A DNA stretch of 8,504 bases from Oscillospiraceae bacterium (GCA_031273775.1 JAISRF010000216.1:1-8504); one strand, 5' to 3'. Shown: positions 1 to 7,754, counted from the first letter of the stretch. Made by a program: numbers and translations. The notes: a model not told the origin generated them from the sequence alone.

Positions 1-352
1 CGCCGGAATAATCCAGCATGATTTTCCGCGAATAGCCGGAATCGTCCGAAAGCGTGACCAGATTGCAACGGAGCGCCACGTCGCGGTCATTCATGTCAAT
101 GCCGATTGAGGCGGCTTCCAGAGGAGAACGCCCGGTGTAACATTCGGCGGGGTTATAACCCAGTGCGGAAAGATTCGCCACATCGCTTCCGGGCTTCATA
201 CCGTCAGGCACGGTTTTGCAAAGCCCCTGTTCACCCGTATGAGCCAGAAGGTTCATGTTCGGCTTGTTTGCCTTTTGCATGGGCGTTTGGCCTTGAAGTG
301 TTTCAAGAGGAAAATCCGACATGCCGTCGCAAAGCAGCACAATATATTTCAT
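1..352 (-). CDS. apgM: 2,3-bisphosphoglycerate-independent phosphoglycerate mutase, archaeal type (partial, C-terminus beyond the window)
   Basis: Interconverts 3- and 2-phosphoglycerate in cytoplasmic glycolysis and gluconeogenesis. The family belongs to the alkaline-phosphatase-like metalloenzyme superfamily and needs divalent metal rather than bisphosphoglycerate. Only the first 117 residues are present. They begin MKYIVLLCDGMSD, where Asp9 is the usual first metal ligand. At residues 54-68 they carry PGSDVANLSALGYNP, the hallmark block of the ApgM branch, in which Ser62 should be the phosphorylated nucleophile. YTGRSPLEAASIGI (72-85) is also typical. The ATG at 352 lies one base after the TAA of the NYN gene. 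Its GGAG (365-368) lies inside that gene, 12 nt from the start, so the two are probably translationally coupled. The ApgM assignment is firm. Completeness cannot be judged, because roughly 280 further residues would be expected. Confidence 0.93.
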   Translation of the reverse strand, partial: MKYIVLLCDGMSDFPLETLQGQTPMQKANKPNMNLLAHTGEQGLCKTVPDGMKPGSDVANLSALGYNPAECYTGRSPLEAASIGIDMNDRDVALRCNLVTLSDDSGYSRKIMLDYSG

Positions 353-353
353 T

Positions 354-1094
354 TTATACCACATCTCCGTTTTTAATCCGTACCATAAAAGAAACACCGG
401 AATCCTTGGTTCTTTTTACTTCAAATTGCTTCGTGGATATAACGAGCTGTTTGAGCTTGTTATATCCGTAATTGCGTGAGTCAAAATCCGGGTATTTCTT
501 GTTGAGCAGGCTTCCGACGCGGCTTAAATATACACCGTCATCGCTCTGATCCTCCTCAACGATTGCTTTGATCGCGAGGATTATTTCATTCAAATCGGTA
601 CCGATAGCGTCTATAACCGGCCCGGAGGGAACGGTTGTTCTCTGCTTTTTGACAGCCGGCTCGGGCAGTAAAACCTCAAGGTACCGGAACGTTTCGCAAG
701 CTGAACGAAAAGCCGTGGGCGTACTTTTCATACCCATACCTATGACGTACATGCCCGATTCCCGGAGGCGGGCGGCCAGCTTGGTAAAATCACTGTCGCT
801 TGAAATCAAACAAAACCCTTCGACATTACCGGAATACAGGATATCCATGGCATCAATGATCATGGCCGAGTCGGTGGCGTTTTTTCCTGTCGTATAACTG
901 TATTGCTGGATAGGCGTGATAGAATGTTCAAGCAGCACGTCTTTCCATGAACCCAGATTGGGCTTTGTCCAGTCTCCGTATATCCGTTTATATGTGGGAG
1001 TGCCGAATTTTGAGACTTCATCAAAAATGCTTGAAATGTATCTGCTGGATATATTGTCCGCGTCAATGAGTACGGCGATTTTTTTGTCATCCAT
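354..1094 (-). CDS. NYN-domain (LabA/DUF88-like) putative ribonuclease with C-terminal OST-HTH/LOTUS-like domain
   Basis: This is probably a PIN-like, metal-dependent RNA-cleaving or RNA-handling protein of the cytoplasm; its substrate is unknown. With the start at 1094 (246 residues), an NYN fold spans about residues 5-145. Acidic residues sit where the family keeps them: Asp11 and Asp13 in VLIDADN, Asp75 in KNATDSAMIIDAMD, and Asp100 and Asp102 in SSDSDF. After a linker near 150-160, residues 165-240 look like an OST-HTH/LOTUS domain (helical start, YLSRVGSLLNKKYPDFDSRN, YNKLKQLV, then a basic beta hairpin). Such domains bind RNA. An in-frame ATG at 1115 gives 253 residues but has no Shine-Dalgarno sequence. 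I prefer 1094 because AAGGAG lies 12 nt upstream and the family usually starts just before the first beta strand. The gene follows purL by about 30 bases and precedes apgM by one base. The domain call is confident; the function is inferred. Confidence 0.88.
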   Translation of the reverse strand: MDDKKIAVLIDADNISSRYISSIFDEVSKFGTPTYKRIYGDWTKPNLGSWKDVLLEHSITPIQQYSYTTGKNATDSAMIIDAMDILYSGNVEGFCLISSDSDFTKLAARLRESGMYVIGMGMKSTPTAFRSACETFRYLEVLLPEPAVKKQRTTVPSGPVIDAIGTDLNEIILAIKAIVEEDQSDDGVYLSRVGSLLNKKYPDFDSRNYGYNKLKQLVISTKQFEVKRTKDSGVSFMVRIKNGDVV

Positions 1095-1124
1095 CAGTTT
1101 TTCGCGCTCCTTCATTCATTTTAT

Positions 1125-4100
1125 TCAGCTGAAATATTTGACCCCGGAAGAAAATATGGGTTGGAATTTATTGCCCGGTATGTTTACATAACACCAATCG
1201 CTGACACGTTCGCTGTGTCCCATTTTACCGAAAACGCGGCCGTCCGGCGAGCAAATTCCCTCAATCCCGCAAACAGAGCCGTTGGGATTTTGCGGTACGT
1301 CAAAGGCGGGAGTGCCGTCCGGAGTACAGTAAACCGTGGCAATTTGACCGTTTTGCGCCAGCTGTTCAATTTGTTCGCGTGAGGCTACAAACCGCCCTTC
1401 GCCGTGGGAAACCGGGACGGCATACACCGCGCCGGGCTCACAGTCCGCCAGCCACGGGGATTTTACGGAATTGATTTTTGTATATGCCATCTGAGACACG
1501 TGCCGTCCGATGGTGTTGAAGGTTAAAGTAGGGTCGTCGGGGGTAAGCTCCCGGATTTCACCGCCGGGCAGAAGCCCCAGCTTTACCAGTGCCTGAAACC
1601 CGTTGCAAATGCCGAGCATAAGGCCATCTCTAGACTCTATCAGCTCGATGACCGCCGCCCGTATCCGCGGATTACGGAACACCGCAGCGATAAATTTGCC
1701 GCTTCCGTCCGGTTCGTCACCCGCGGAAAACCCGCCGGGAAGCATAATCATCTGTGCCTGTGAGATGCGCCTTTCCATCTCCAGCGCCGTCTCTTCAACG
1801 TCCGATGCCGTAAGGTTGCGCATCACCAGCAAATCCGGCTCGCCTCCGGCGCGGGAAAATGCTCGGGCTGTATCATATTCACAGTTCGTGCCGGGAAACA
1901 CCGGAATAAACACGCGGGGTTTCGCAGTTGACCGTTGACCGCTGAGCGTTGACCGTTTATTGCAGGGGTAGCCTTCGGTCGCGCGGGTTGTTGGCTGCCG
2001 ATTTACATAATACGGAATCGCTTCACGGAATTCCTCGTTCGCTCCGGCGGCCTTTTGCGGGAAGACGCTTTCCAGCGGTGACTGCCAGATATCAATCAGT
2101 TCCGGCAGGGAAAGTTCTTCCCCGGAAATGATGATGTTCTTTTGCGCGGTTGTGCGCCCCAAAAAAACCGCGCCGGAAATTTCCGATTTCAAATCACCGG
2201 CGCTCTCCAGGACCAGAGAACCCGCCAGCGGCGCGAACAGCGTATCGGCGTCCGAAATGTTAAATTCGAAACCTATTTGGTTGCCAAAGCACATTTTTGC
2301 CACACATGCCGCAGCGCCGCCCTCTTTTACCACAGAAGCAGCGAGGATTTTTTTTGCTTTTGAAGCGGCGTATAGCGTTTTGTAGATTTCCCGCAAACGA
2401 CCGTAATCCGGGGTCAAGTCTCCGTGGACGGGCAGCGGAACGAGAAATACTGGGTGATTCGCGCTCTTGAACGCGGCGGAAACCGTGTTCCGCGCGTCTG
2501 TGACCGCCACGGCAAAGCTGACCAGCGTAGGGGGAACGTTCATATCTTCAAAAGAGCCGGACATGGAATCTTTTCCGCCAATTGCCGGCGTGTTCAACGC
2601 TAACTGCGCTTTAAGAGCGCCCAAGAGAGCCGCCGCGGGCTTGCCCCAGCGTTCCGGCTTGTCGTAAAGCCGTTCAAAATATTCCTGAAAGGTAAGCCGG
2701 GCGGTCAGCGGGTTCGCCCCTGCCGCCGCCAGCCTGGACAGGCACTCTGCCACCGCGTACTGCGCGCCCAAAAACGGTGAAAGGCGAGAAATTTGGGGAA
2801 TAAAGCCGTAGCTCATGGCGGTAGCGGTGGTGGTTTCACCCGTAAGCACCGGCAGCTTGGCGCACATGGCTTCCTCCGGGGTGAGCTGTGTTTTGCCGCC
2901 AAAGGGCATGAGCACCGTGTTTGCGCCGATTGACGAGTCAAACCGCTCGGAAAGCCCTTTTTGGGAGCAAACGTTGAGACGCGCAAGGTTTTTGGAAAAC
3001 GCTTTGGCAGGTGTCAGCCCGGCAAGTTCCGCCGGCGCTTTCAGCGGTGAAAAATCACTGTCCGGCGGCGTGATTGCCGCGCTTGCCTCGGCCGTAACCC
3101 CATTGGTGTCCAGAAATCCGCGGCTTAAATCGACTATGGTTTTGCCCCGCCACGTCATCACCAGCCGCCCGGTTTCGGACACCCGGGCCACCGGGGTGGC
3201 TTCCAAGTTTTCCACGCCGCTTTCCCGGATAAATTCAGCCAAATCGTCAGGGGAGAGCACTACCGCCATTCGCTCCTGAGATTCCGAAATGGCAAGCTCG
3301 GTGCCGCTTAAACCTTCGTATTTTTTTGGCACCATGTCTAAGTTAATATTCAGGCTGTCGGCCAATTCGCCGATCGCGACCGCCACGCCGCCCGCGCCGA
3401 AGTCGTTACAGCGTTTAATCATCCTGCTGATTTTCGGGTTGCGAAACAGCCGCTGGAGTTTGCGTTCGGTGGGGGCGTTGCCTTTTTGCACCTCGGCGCC
3501 GCAGGTTTCGATTGAGGTAGAGGTGTGCGCCTTGGACGAACCCGTCGCGCCTCCGCAGCCGTCGCGCCCCGTGCGTCCGCCCAGCAGAACAATTACATCG
3601 CCGGGTCGGGGCGTGAGGCGAACCACGTTTTCTTTAGGCGAAGCGCCGATCACCGCGCCGATTTCCAGCCGTTTTGCCTTGTAGCCCTCATCGTACAGCT
3701 CGGTCACCTGCCCGGTGGCCAGCCCTATTTGGTTGCCGTAGGACGAGTAGCCCCGGGCGGCCTCCGTGGTGATTTTTTTCTGGGGAAGCTTGCCTTTCAT
3801 GGTGGCGGAAAGCGGTTCGGTGGGGTCGCCGCTGCCGGTTACGCGCATGGCCTGGTACACATATGCCCGCCCGGAAAGCGGGTCGCGGATTGCGCCGCCC
3901 AGGCAGGTGGCCGCGCCGCCGAAGGGCTCAATTTCCGTGGGATGGTTGTGGGTTTCGTTCTTGAACTGTACCAGCCATTTTTCCCGGTATGGACATCCCG
4001 TTTTGTCGTCTATAATGACCGTGGTTTCGATGGAACAGGCGTTGATTTCTTCCGATTCGTCCAAATCCGGGATAAGTCCGCGTTTTTTTAAGAGCTTTCC

Positions 4101-4937
4101 TCCGATGGTCGCCATATCCATTAAGGAAATGTCTTTTTGGGCTTCGCGTTCGCCGTAAACCTCCCGCCGCGCCGCCAAATAATCGGCAAACGCGGCGCGA
4201 ATAGCCGGGGCAAGGGGACTGTCGGCAATCACCACGCCGGTCAACCGTGTGTTAAAGGTGGTATGGCGGCAGTGGTCAGACCAGTAAGTATCAATCACTT
4301 TCAGTTCCGCCACGGTCGGGTCGCGTCCCTCGGCGGTGAAATAGTTCCGGCAAAAGCACAAATCGGCGGAGGTCATGGCAAAGCCCCGCGCTTTGTGGAT
4401 TTCGGCTATTTCGTCATCGCTCATGGAAATAAAACCGGCAACCGGTTCAATATCCGGCGGGTACGGGAGGGGAATTTGCAAGGTCTCGGGAAGCTCCGGT
4501 GAGGCGGGGCGGCTTTCCACGGGGTTGATGAGATAATTTTTGATTCCCGCCAGCTCGTCCGCCGTCAGCACACCTTTAAAGGCGAAGATCCGCGCGGTGG
4601 CCACAATGGGGCGTTCGCCGCTTGTTAACAATTGAATACATTGCGCGGCGGAATCCGCCCGCTGGTCATACTGTCCCGGCAGGTATTCTGCGGCCACCAC
4701 CGCCCAAGAGCGATCAAGGGGCAGTTCGTCCGTGATCAAATCCTGGTTCGGCTCCGAAAACACGGCGGATTTTGCCCGTTCGAATGCCGCTTCGTCAATG
4801 CCCTCGCAGTCATAGCGGTTGAAAAGTCTCAGCTTCGTCAATGAGGAAAGCGAGAGACTTTCTTTTAAGTCGGCGAACAGCCGTTTAGCCTCAATGTCAA
4901 ACCCAGGACGCTTTTCCACGTATACCCTTTGAACCAA
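1125..4937 (-). CDS. purL: Phosphoribosylformylglycinamidine (FGAM) synthase, single-chain PurL with glutaminase domain
   Basis: Converts FGAR, glutamine and ATP to FGAM in de novo purine synthesis. The 1270-residue chain combines the PurS-like, PurL and PurQ parts, as in the clostridial single-chain clade. Residues 1-160 are the PurS-like part. Residues 173-230 hold the linker helix and DTYWSDHCRHTTF. FKNETHNHPTEIEPFGG (325-341), GGRTGRDGCGGATGSS (453-468) and NDFGAGGVAVAIGEL (511-525) mark the first synthetase half. GGKDSMSG (787-794) marks the second half. The class I glutaminase starts near 1007 (VFPGTNCEYD, LPGGFSAGDE, LGICNGFQ). Its triad is most likely Cys1111, His1241 and Glu1243 (GHSER). 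The start is TTG at 4937, with GGGG 8 nt upstream; it yields the family-like N-terminus VQRVYVEKRPGFD. A GTG six codons later has its own AAAGGG and is an alternative. Residues about 980-1004 of the interdomain linker derive from repeat-like DNA. Confidence 0.97.
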   Translation of the reverse strand: MVQRVYVEKRPGFDIEAKRLFADLKESLSLSSLTKLRLFNRYDCEGIDEAAFERAKSAVFSEPNQDLITDELPLDRSWAVVAAEYLPGQYDQRADSAAQCIQLLTSGERPIVATARIFAFKGVLTADELAGIKNYLINPVESRPASPELPETLQIPLPYPPDIEPVAGFISMSDDEIAEIHKARGFAMTSADLCFCRNYFTAEGRDPTVAELKVIDTYWSDHCRHTTFNTRLTGVVIADSPLAPAIRAAFADYLAARREVYGEREAQKDISLMDMATIGGKLLKKRGLIPDLDESEEINACSIETTVIIDDKTGCPYREKWLVQFKNETHNHPTEIEPFGGAATCLGGAIRDPLSGRAYVYQAMRVTGSGDPTEPLSATMKGKLPQKKITTEAARGYSSYGNQIGLATGQVTELYDEGYKAKRLEIGAVIGASPKENVVRLTPRPGDVIVLLGGRTGRDGCGGATGSSKAHTSTSIETCGAEVQKGNAPTERKLQRLFRNPKISRMIKRCNDFGAGGVAVAIGELADSLNINLDMVPKKYEGLSGTELAISESQERMAVVLSPDDLAEFIRESGVENLEATPVARVSETGRLVMTWRGKTIVDLSRGFLDTNGVTAEASAAITPPDSDFSPLKAPAELAGLTPAKAFSKNLARLNVCSQKGLSERFDSSIGANTVLMPFGGKTQLTPEEAMCAKLPVLTGETTTATAMSYGFIPQISRLSPFLGAQYAVAECLSRLAAAGANPLTARLTFQEYFERLYDKPERWGKPAAALLGALKAQLALNTPAIGGKDSMSGSFEDMNVPPTLVSFAVAVTDARNTVSAAFKSANHPVFLVPLPVHGDLTPDYGRLREIYKTLYAASKAKKILAASVVKEGGAAACVAKMCFGNQIGFEFNISDADTLFAPLAGSLVLESAGDLKSEISGAVFLGRTTAQKNIIISGEELSLPELIDIWQSPLESVFPQKAAGANEEFREAIPYYVNRQPTTRATEGYPCNKRSTLSGQRSTAKPRVFIPVFPGTNCEYDTARAFSRAGGEPDLLVMRNLTASDVEETALEMERRISQAQMIMLPGGFSAGDEPDGSGKFIAAVFRNPRIRAAVIELIESRDGLMLGICNGFQALVKLGLLPGGEIRELTPDDPTLTFNTIGRHVSQMAYTKINSVKSPWLADCEPGAVYAVPVSHGEGRFVASREQIEQLAQNGQIATVYCTPDGTPAFDVPQNPNGSVCGIEGICSPDGRVFGKMGHSERVSDWCYVNIPGNKFQPIFSSGVKYFS
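1928..2000. repeat. Heptamer repeat plus GC-rich stretch inserted in frame in the purL linker
   Basis: On the plus strand, 1928-1955 is four period-7 units: TTGACCG, TTGACCG, CTGAGCG, TTGACCG. Next to it, 1957-2000 is a GC-rich stretch with an imperfect GGGGTAGCC/GGTCGCGC inverted character. Together they encode about residues 980-1004 of PurL (RQPTTRATEGYPCNKR, then STLSGQRST), between the end of the synthetase part (IPYYVN) and the start of the glutaminase (RVFIPVFPGTNCEYD). The encoded stretch is low in hydrophobic residues and unlike the well conserved sequence on both sides. I infer a dispersed repeat captured in a tolerant linker; the tandem period itself is directly visible. Confidence 0.7.
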
Positions 4938-4970
4938 AGTTAATACCCCACTTTAATAAACTTTACGCTC

Positions 4971-6404
4971 TCAACCTTGCTTTATCGCTCTGTGCGCTCC
5001 GCGAACCCCCGCGGCCAGCGCGACATATATAATGTAAATCTCCAGCCGCGCCAAAATCATGCCGATAATCTGCACGGTCAAAATGTAATGGTCAGCGCCG
5101 ATTGAGGTCAGCCCGTCCGTGTACCCGGTGGTGCTGAGCGACGAGGCAAAATCAAACAGCGCGGTTTGCAACGGCACACCGTTAAAGGTTAAAAGCAACG
5201 TCCCCGCGAACAGGGTGACCAGATAAATTAACGCGAAATGGTGAACCGCCAGCAATTGCCGGTCGCCGAGGGATTTTGGACCCCGTGCCGTGTGAACAGT
5301 GGTCACATAAACGGCGCGTTCAGGGAGAAATTTCCGCCGGAGGGTGTTAATGAACGAAACTGAAAGGATGTATACACGGCTGTATTTCAATCCGCCGGCG
5401 GTAGAGCCGGAGCCGCCGCCGATAATCATCAGCAGAATCATAATCAGCGTCATGTCGGGCCGCCAGCCGGTTAAACTGTCTACGGAAAGCCCGGTGGTAG
5501 TCACGCCGGAAACCGCCTGAAACAGCGTGACCCGCAGGCTTTTCCCAAAACTCGCATATACGCCTCCCAACCCAAGCACAGCCAGCGCAAGTACGGCAAT
5601 CGTGAGAAAAACGCCGAAAAACCGCAGTTCACCCACACGTCTCGCCGCGCGAAACTTTCTTTTAATAAGCAGTGCGAAGACCGCGAAATTTGTCGCGCCG
5701 AGCAACATGAGCGCCACGGTTATAATTTCAATCGGCAGGCTGTTAAAATAACCGATACTGTCAGAGTGGGTGGAAAAGCCGCCGGTCGCTATGGCCGACA
5801 TACAGTGGTTGACGGCATCGAACCAACCCATGCCGAAACACATATACAAAAGCGATCCGCCCACGAAGAGCCCCAAATAAATAAGCATCATCAGCCGCGC
5901 TGTGCCGCGGAGGTTAGCCTCCAATTTATCCGGGTGCCCTTCCGCTGAAAACAGGCGCATGGCGTCCGCGCCGCTGGCAATCAGAAGCATTAACAGCACA
6001 AAGCCCAATCCGCCGCAAAACTGCATAAAACTGCGGTAAAACAGAAAAATTTTAGGAACCTCTTCCACCTTCACGACCGTAAAACCGCTTGTGGTCCACC
6101 CGCTGACCGATTCAAAAATCGACTGGAGCCAATCAAGCATTCCCGAAAGGTAGAACGGCACGGCGCCAAGAACAAAAGCGTAAAACCACACTGCCACCAC
6201 GATTAACGAATCGCGCTGGAGAGTGATCGGTTTTTTTCCGGTGCCCAACCGAGCGGAAATAAGTCCCAGCGCCAAGCCAAAGGCGGCGGAGAAGACGGCC
6301 GGAACAAGAAAGCAATGCAAATATTTCGCGTCCGCGGGGTTTGGAATAACCATGAGGACGGGAAAAAGAAGCAACAGCCCCATCAGCACAAACAGCTTGG
6401 GCAC
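4971..6404 (-). CDS. trkH: Trk/Ktr-type potassium uptake channel subunit TrkH
   Basis: Membrane pore of a potassium uptake system, gated by cytoplasmic RCK proteins encoded just upstream in the same run. The 477 residues contain four M1-P-M2 repeats. The four pore loops are visible as TTSGFT (104-109), ATGGFS (206-211), TTTGLS (302-307) and STTGYTD (424-430), each with the central glycine of the filter. GGGSGSTAGGLKYSR (329-343) is the conserved segment after the third pore helix, and ARLEIY (452-457) matches the C-terminal family motif. Many hydrophobic helices cover the rest. The listed start is GTG at 6404, but it has no visible Shine-Dalgarno sequence. In-frame upstream codons back to the TGA at 6444-6446 read FTTVLRAFSNLGF, which resembles natural TrkH N-terminal sequence. 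The N-terminus is therefore uncertain, and a one-base indel near 6434 is possible. The family assignment is firm. Confidence 0.94.
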   Translation of the reverse strand: MPKLFVLMGLLLLFPVLMVIPNPADAKYLHCFLVPAVFSAAFGLALGLISARLGTGKKPITLQRDSLIVVAVWFYAFVLGAVPFYLSGMLDWLQSIFESVSGWTTSGFTVVKVEEVPKIFLFYRSFMQFCGGLGFVLLMLLIASGADAMRLFSAEGHPDKLEANLRGTARLMMLIYLGLFVGGSLLYMCFGMGWFDAVNHCMSAIATGGFSTHSDSIGYFNSLPIEIITVALMLLGATNFAVFALLIKRKFRAARRVGELRFFGVFLTIAVLALAVLGLGGVYASFGKSLRVTLFQAVSGVTTTGLSVDSLTGWRPDMTLIMILLMIIGGGSGSTAGGLKYSRVYILSVSFINTLRRKFLPERAVYVTTVHTARGPKSLGDRQLLAVHHFALIYLVTLFAGTLLLTFNGVPLQTALFDFASSLSTTGYTDGLTSIGADHYILTVQIIGMILARLEIYIIYVALAAGVRGAHRAIKQG

Positions 6405-6456
6405 GAAACCGAGATTTGAAAATGCTCGCAGAACCGTTGTAAATCAACCCCTTTAT

Positions 6457-6493
6457 CAGTGAATAATAACCGTTCACTATTCACTATTCACTG
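6457..6493. repeat. Heptamer tandem repeat with flanking inverted repeat across the trkA stop codon
   Basis: On the plus strand, 6473-6493 is three period-7 units, TTCACTA, TTCACTA and TTCACTG. A 9-bp perfect inverted repeat joins CAGTGAATA (6457-6465) to TATTCACTG (6485-6493), so a hairpin can form. On the minus strand the tract supplies the last codons (TVNSE) and the TAG stop of trkA, and it occupies much of the short gap before trkH. It shares its period and the TT-AC core with the tract in purL. Its role is unknown; it may be a spreading short repeat rather than a regulatory element. Confidence 0.65.
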
Positions 6494-7160
6494 TTTTTGT
6501 GTGTTTCCCTAACAGAACCTCCCCGGCAATATCCACGGCTTCGGGGGTGGAAAGCAGCACCAGTTTGTCGCCGGCTTTAATCTTCGTGTTGCCGCGGGGG
6601 ACAAAGGTCTGGCCATCGCGTATCACACACCCGATAATGCAACCTTCCGGCAACCCCAAAATGGAAAGTACCTTGTTCGCTGCGGGTGATTTTTCCGTAA
6701 GTGTCATTTCCACGCAGACGATTTTCCCGTCCTCCAGCGGCATGTATTCGCGGATTTCCTCAAACACCGCCTCGGCTTCGATAATATCAGAAATGGTTTT
6801 GGTGGATGAAACGCACTTATCCACACCGAGTTTTAGAAAAACCTGCATATTCTTCGGCTCGTTAACAACGGCGATGGTGTGCGGCACCTTGAACCGCTTC
6901 TTGGCAACCTGGCAGATGACTAAATTGTTGGCGTCGTTGTTGGTAAGGGCGATGACCGTGTCCATGCCCTGGACGCCGGCGTCCTCCAAAATAAACGGTT
7001 TGGTCAAATCACCGTGAACGCAGATGACGCCGTACATGCTGGAAAGTAGCTTGCACCACTCGTAATCGTCGTTCACGACCACTATGGTGTGGCGCTTTTC
7101 TTTAAGGGATTTCACCAGCGCCCGAGTTTTTTGGTGCCCGCCCACAAGCAGCAGCTTCAT
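6477..7160 (-). CDS. trkA: TrkA-family potassium uptake regulator (RCK_N plus RCK_C)
   Basis: Cytoplasmic ring-forming regulatory subunit that gates TrkH in response to bound nucleotide. It has 227 residues. RCK_N (about 1-125) shows a Rossmann beta-alpha-beta start (MKLLLVGG), the VHGDLTKP strand-turn and ALTNNDANNLVICQVAKK. RCK_C (about 140-218) shows DGKIVCVEMTL, IIGCVIRDGQTFVPRGNTKIKAGD and KLVLLSTPE, the typical TrkA_C ending. The glycine loop is VGGHQKT rather than the standard GxGxxG, so nucleotide binding may differ from that of its neighbour. The ATG at 7160 overlaps the TGA of the upstream RCK gene (ATGA), which implies coupled translation. The last codons come from a heptamer repeat. 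The domain assignment is firm; the partnership with TrkH is inferred from adjacency. Confidence 0.94.
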   Translation of the reverse strand: MKLLLVGGHQKTRALVKSLKEKRHTIVVVNDDYEWCKLLSSMYGVICVHGDLTKPFILEDAGVQGMDTVIALTNNDANNLVICQVAKKRFKVPHTIAVVNEPKNMQVFLKLGVDKCVSSTKTISDIIEAEAVFEEIREYMPLEDGKIVCVEMTLTEKSPAANKVLSILGLPEGCIIGCVIRDGQTFVPRGNTKIKAGDKLVLLSTPEAVDIAGEVLLGKHTKTVNSE

Positions 7161-7594
7161 TTGATTTCCGTCTCCTTTTGCAGACCGGTAATGCGCAGAA
7201 ATTCCTGCCTTGAGAGCTCGGCGGGGAAGATGGATTCAATATCCAGCCCGCTGTACGCCACACGTTTGGAGGTGTCTTTAACCCGGACAACGACCCGCGG
7301 AATTTTTAATATGACTTTGGCGATTTCGGCAGCCATGATGTTGGTATCGTCATCATCGGTGGCTGCAATGAACAAACCGGCGCGGTCGGCGTTGGCTTCT
7401 TTCAGCACATCAATATCGGTGCCGTCGCCCTCTACGGTAAACCCGCCGTAAGACCCGGACAGCTTACGAAACTCAGTTTCCTTCATGTCTATTACGGTGA
7501 CGCCGTGTCCGATGGCGGAAAGCATGTCGGCTATGGAGGAACCTAAGCGACCGCACCCCACAATAATAATCCTGTCCTTTTTCGTTTTTGCCAT
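7157..7594 (-). CDS. Short TrkA-like NAD-binding protein (RCK_N only)
   Basis: Probable second regulatory subunit of the adjacent TrkH channel. From the ATG at 7594 it has 145 residues. It opens with RIIIVGCGRLGSSIA, an intact GxGxxG loop (Gly13, Gly15, Gly18), followed by an acidic residue at the end of the second beta strand (VIDMK, Asp36), the usual sign of NAD(H) binding. VEGDGTD, AATDDDDTNIMAAEIAK and VVVRVKD complete an RCK_N domain. The protein stops near RITGLQKETEIK without the roughly 80-residue RCK_C domain. An upstream ATG at 7615 would add MRGLAQP. I prefer 7594 because a GAGAGG lies 13 nt upstream of it, while 7615 has no clear site. It is the first gene of the minus-strand run and has a promoter about 60 bp upstream. 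Its 3' end overlaps trkA by 4 bp. The two proteins together resemble a split and shortened version of the double-RCK TrkA of enterobacteria. Confidence 0.9.
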   Translation of the reverse strand: MAKTKKDRIIIVGCGRLGSSIADMLSAIGHGVTVIDMKETEFRKLSGSYGGFTVEGDGTDIDVLKEANADRAGLFIAATDDDDTNIMAAEIAKVILKIPRVVVRVKDTSKRVAYSGLDIESIFPAELSRQEFLRITGLQKETEIK

Positions 7595-7650
7595 GGGTTG
7601 CGCCAAACCTCTCATACTGTGAATGGGGTACTTTTTCTGACAACACGCTT

Positions 7651-7679
7651 ATCATATCATATTGCGATTGGGTTTGCAA
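7651..7679 (-). promoter_or_regulatory. Sigma-70-type promoter of the trk-purL gene run
   Basis: Read on the minus strand, a -35 box TTGCAA (7679-7674), a 17-bp spacer and a -10 box TATGAT (7656-7651) preceded by TG form an extended -10 promoter. Transcription would start near 7644, about 50 bases before the preferred ATG at 7594. Other promoters may exist inside the run, and none was tested. Confidence 0.65.
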
Positions 7680-7725
7680 TCATCTTTTTTGAAAATTGGA
7701 CACGTCAAAAATTCAGCAATGGCGG

Positions 7726-7754
7726 TTGCATTTTCTTGTCGAATGTGTTAAAAT
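7726..7754 (+). promoter_or_regulatory. Promoter of the small-peptide (putative toxin) mRNA
   Basis: TTGCAT (7726-7731), a 17-bp spacer and TAAAAT (7749-7754), with TG at 7746-7747 giving an extended -10. The expected transcription start is close to 7761, where the sequence ACAGAGGACAA begins. This leaves a leader of about 69 nt before the peptide start codon. The -35 and -10 boxes are near consensus. Confidence 0.65.

Noticed and set aside
3525..4091. Long plus-strand ORF inside purL (188 codons)
   Set aside because: It is the antisense frame of a GC-rich, highly conserved purL segment and shows no domain or start signal of its own.
4938..4970. Terminator or riboswitch between trkH and purL
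   Set aside because: The gap is only 33 bp, has no stable stem followed by a T-run on the minus strand, and is too short for a purine riboswitch.
6133..6477. Minus ORF of 114 codons overlapping the start of trkH
   Set aside because: It is another frame of the trkH 5' end; its later part is rich in Arg and Gly without motifs. Only its first codons matter, as a possible clue to a frameshifted TrkH start.
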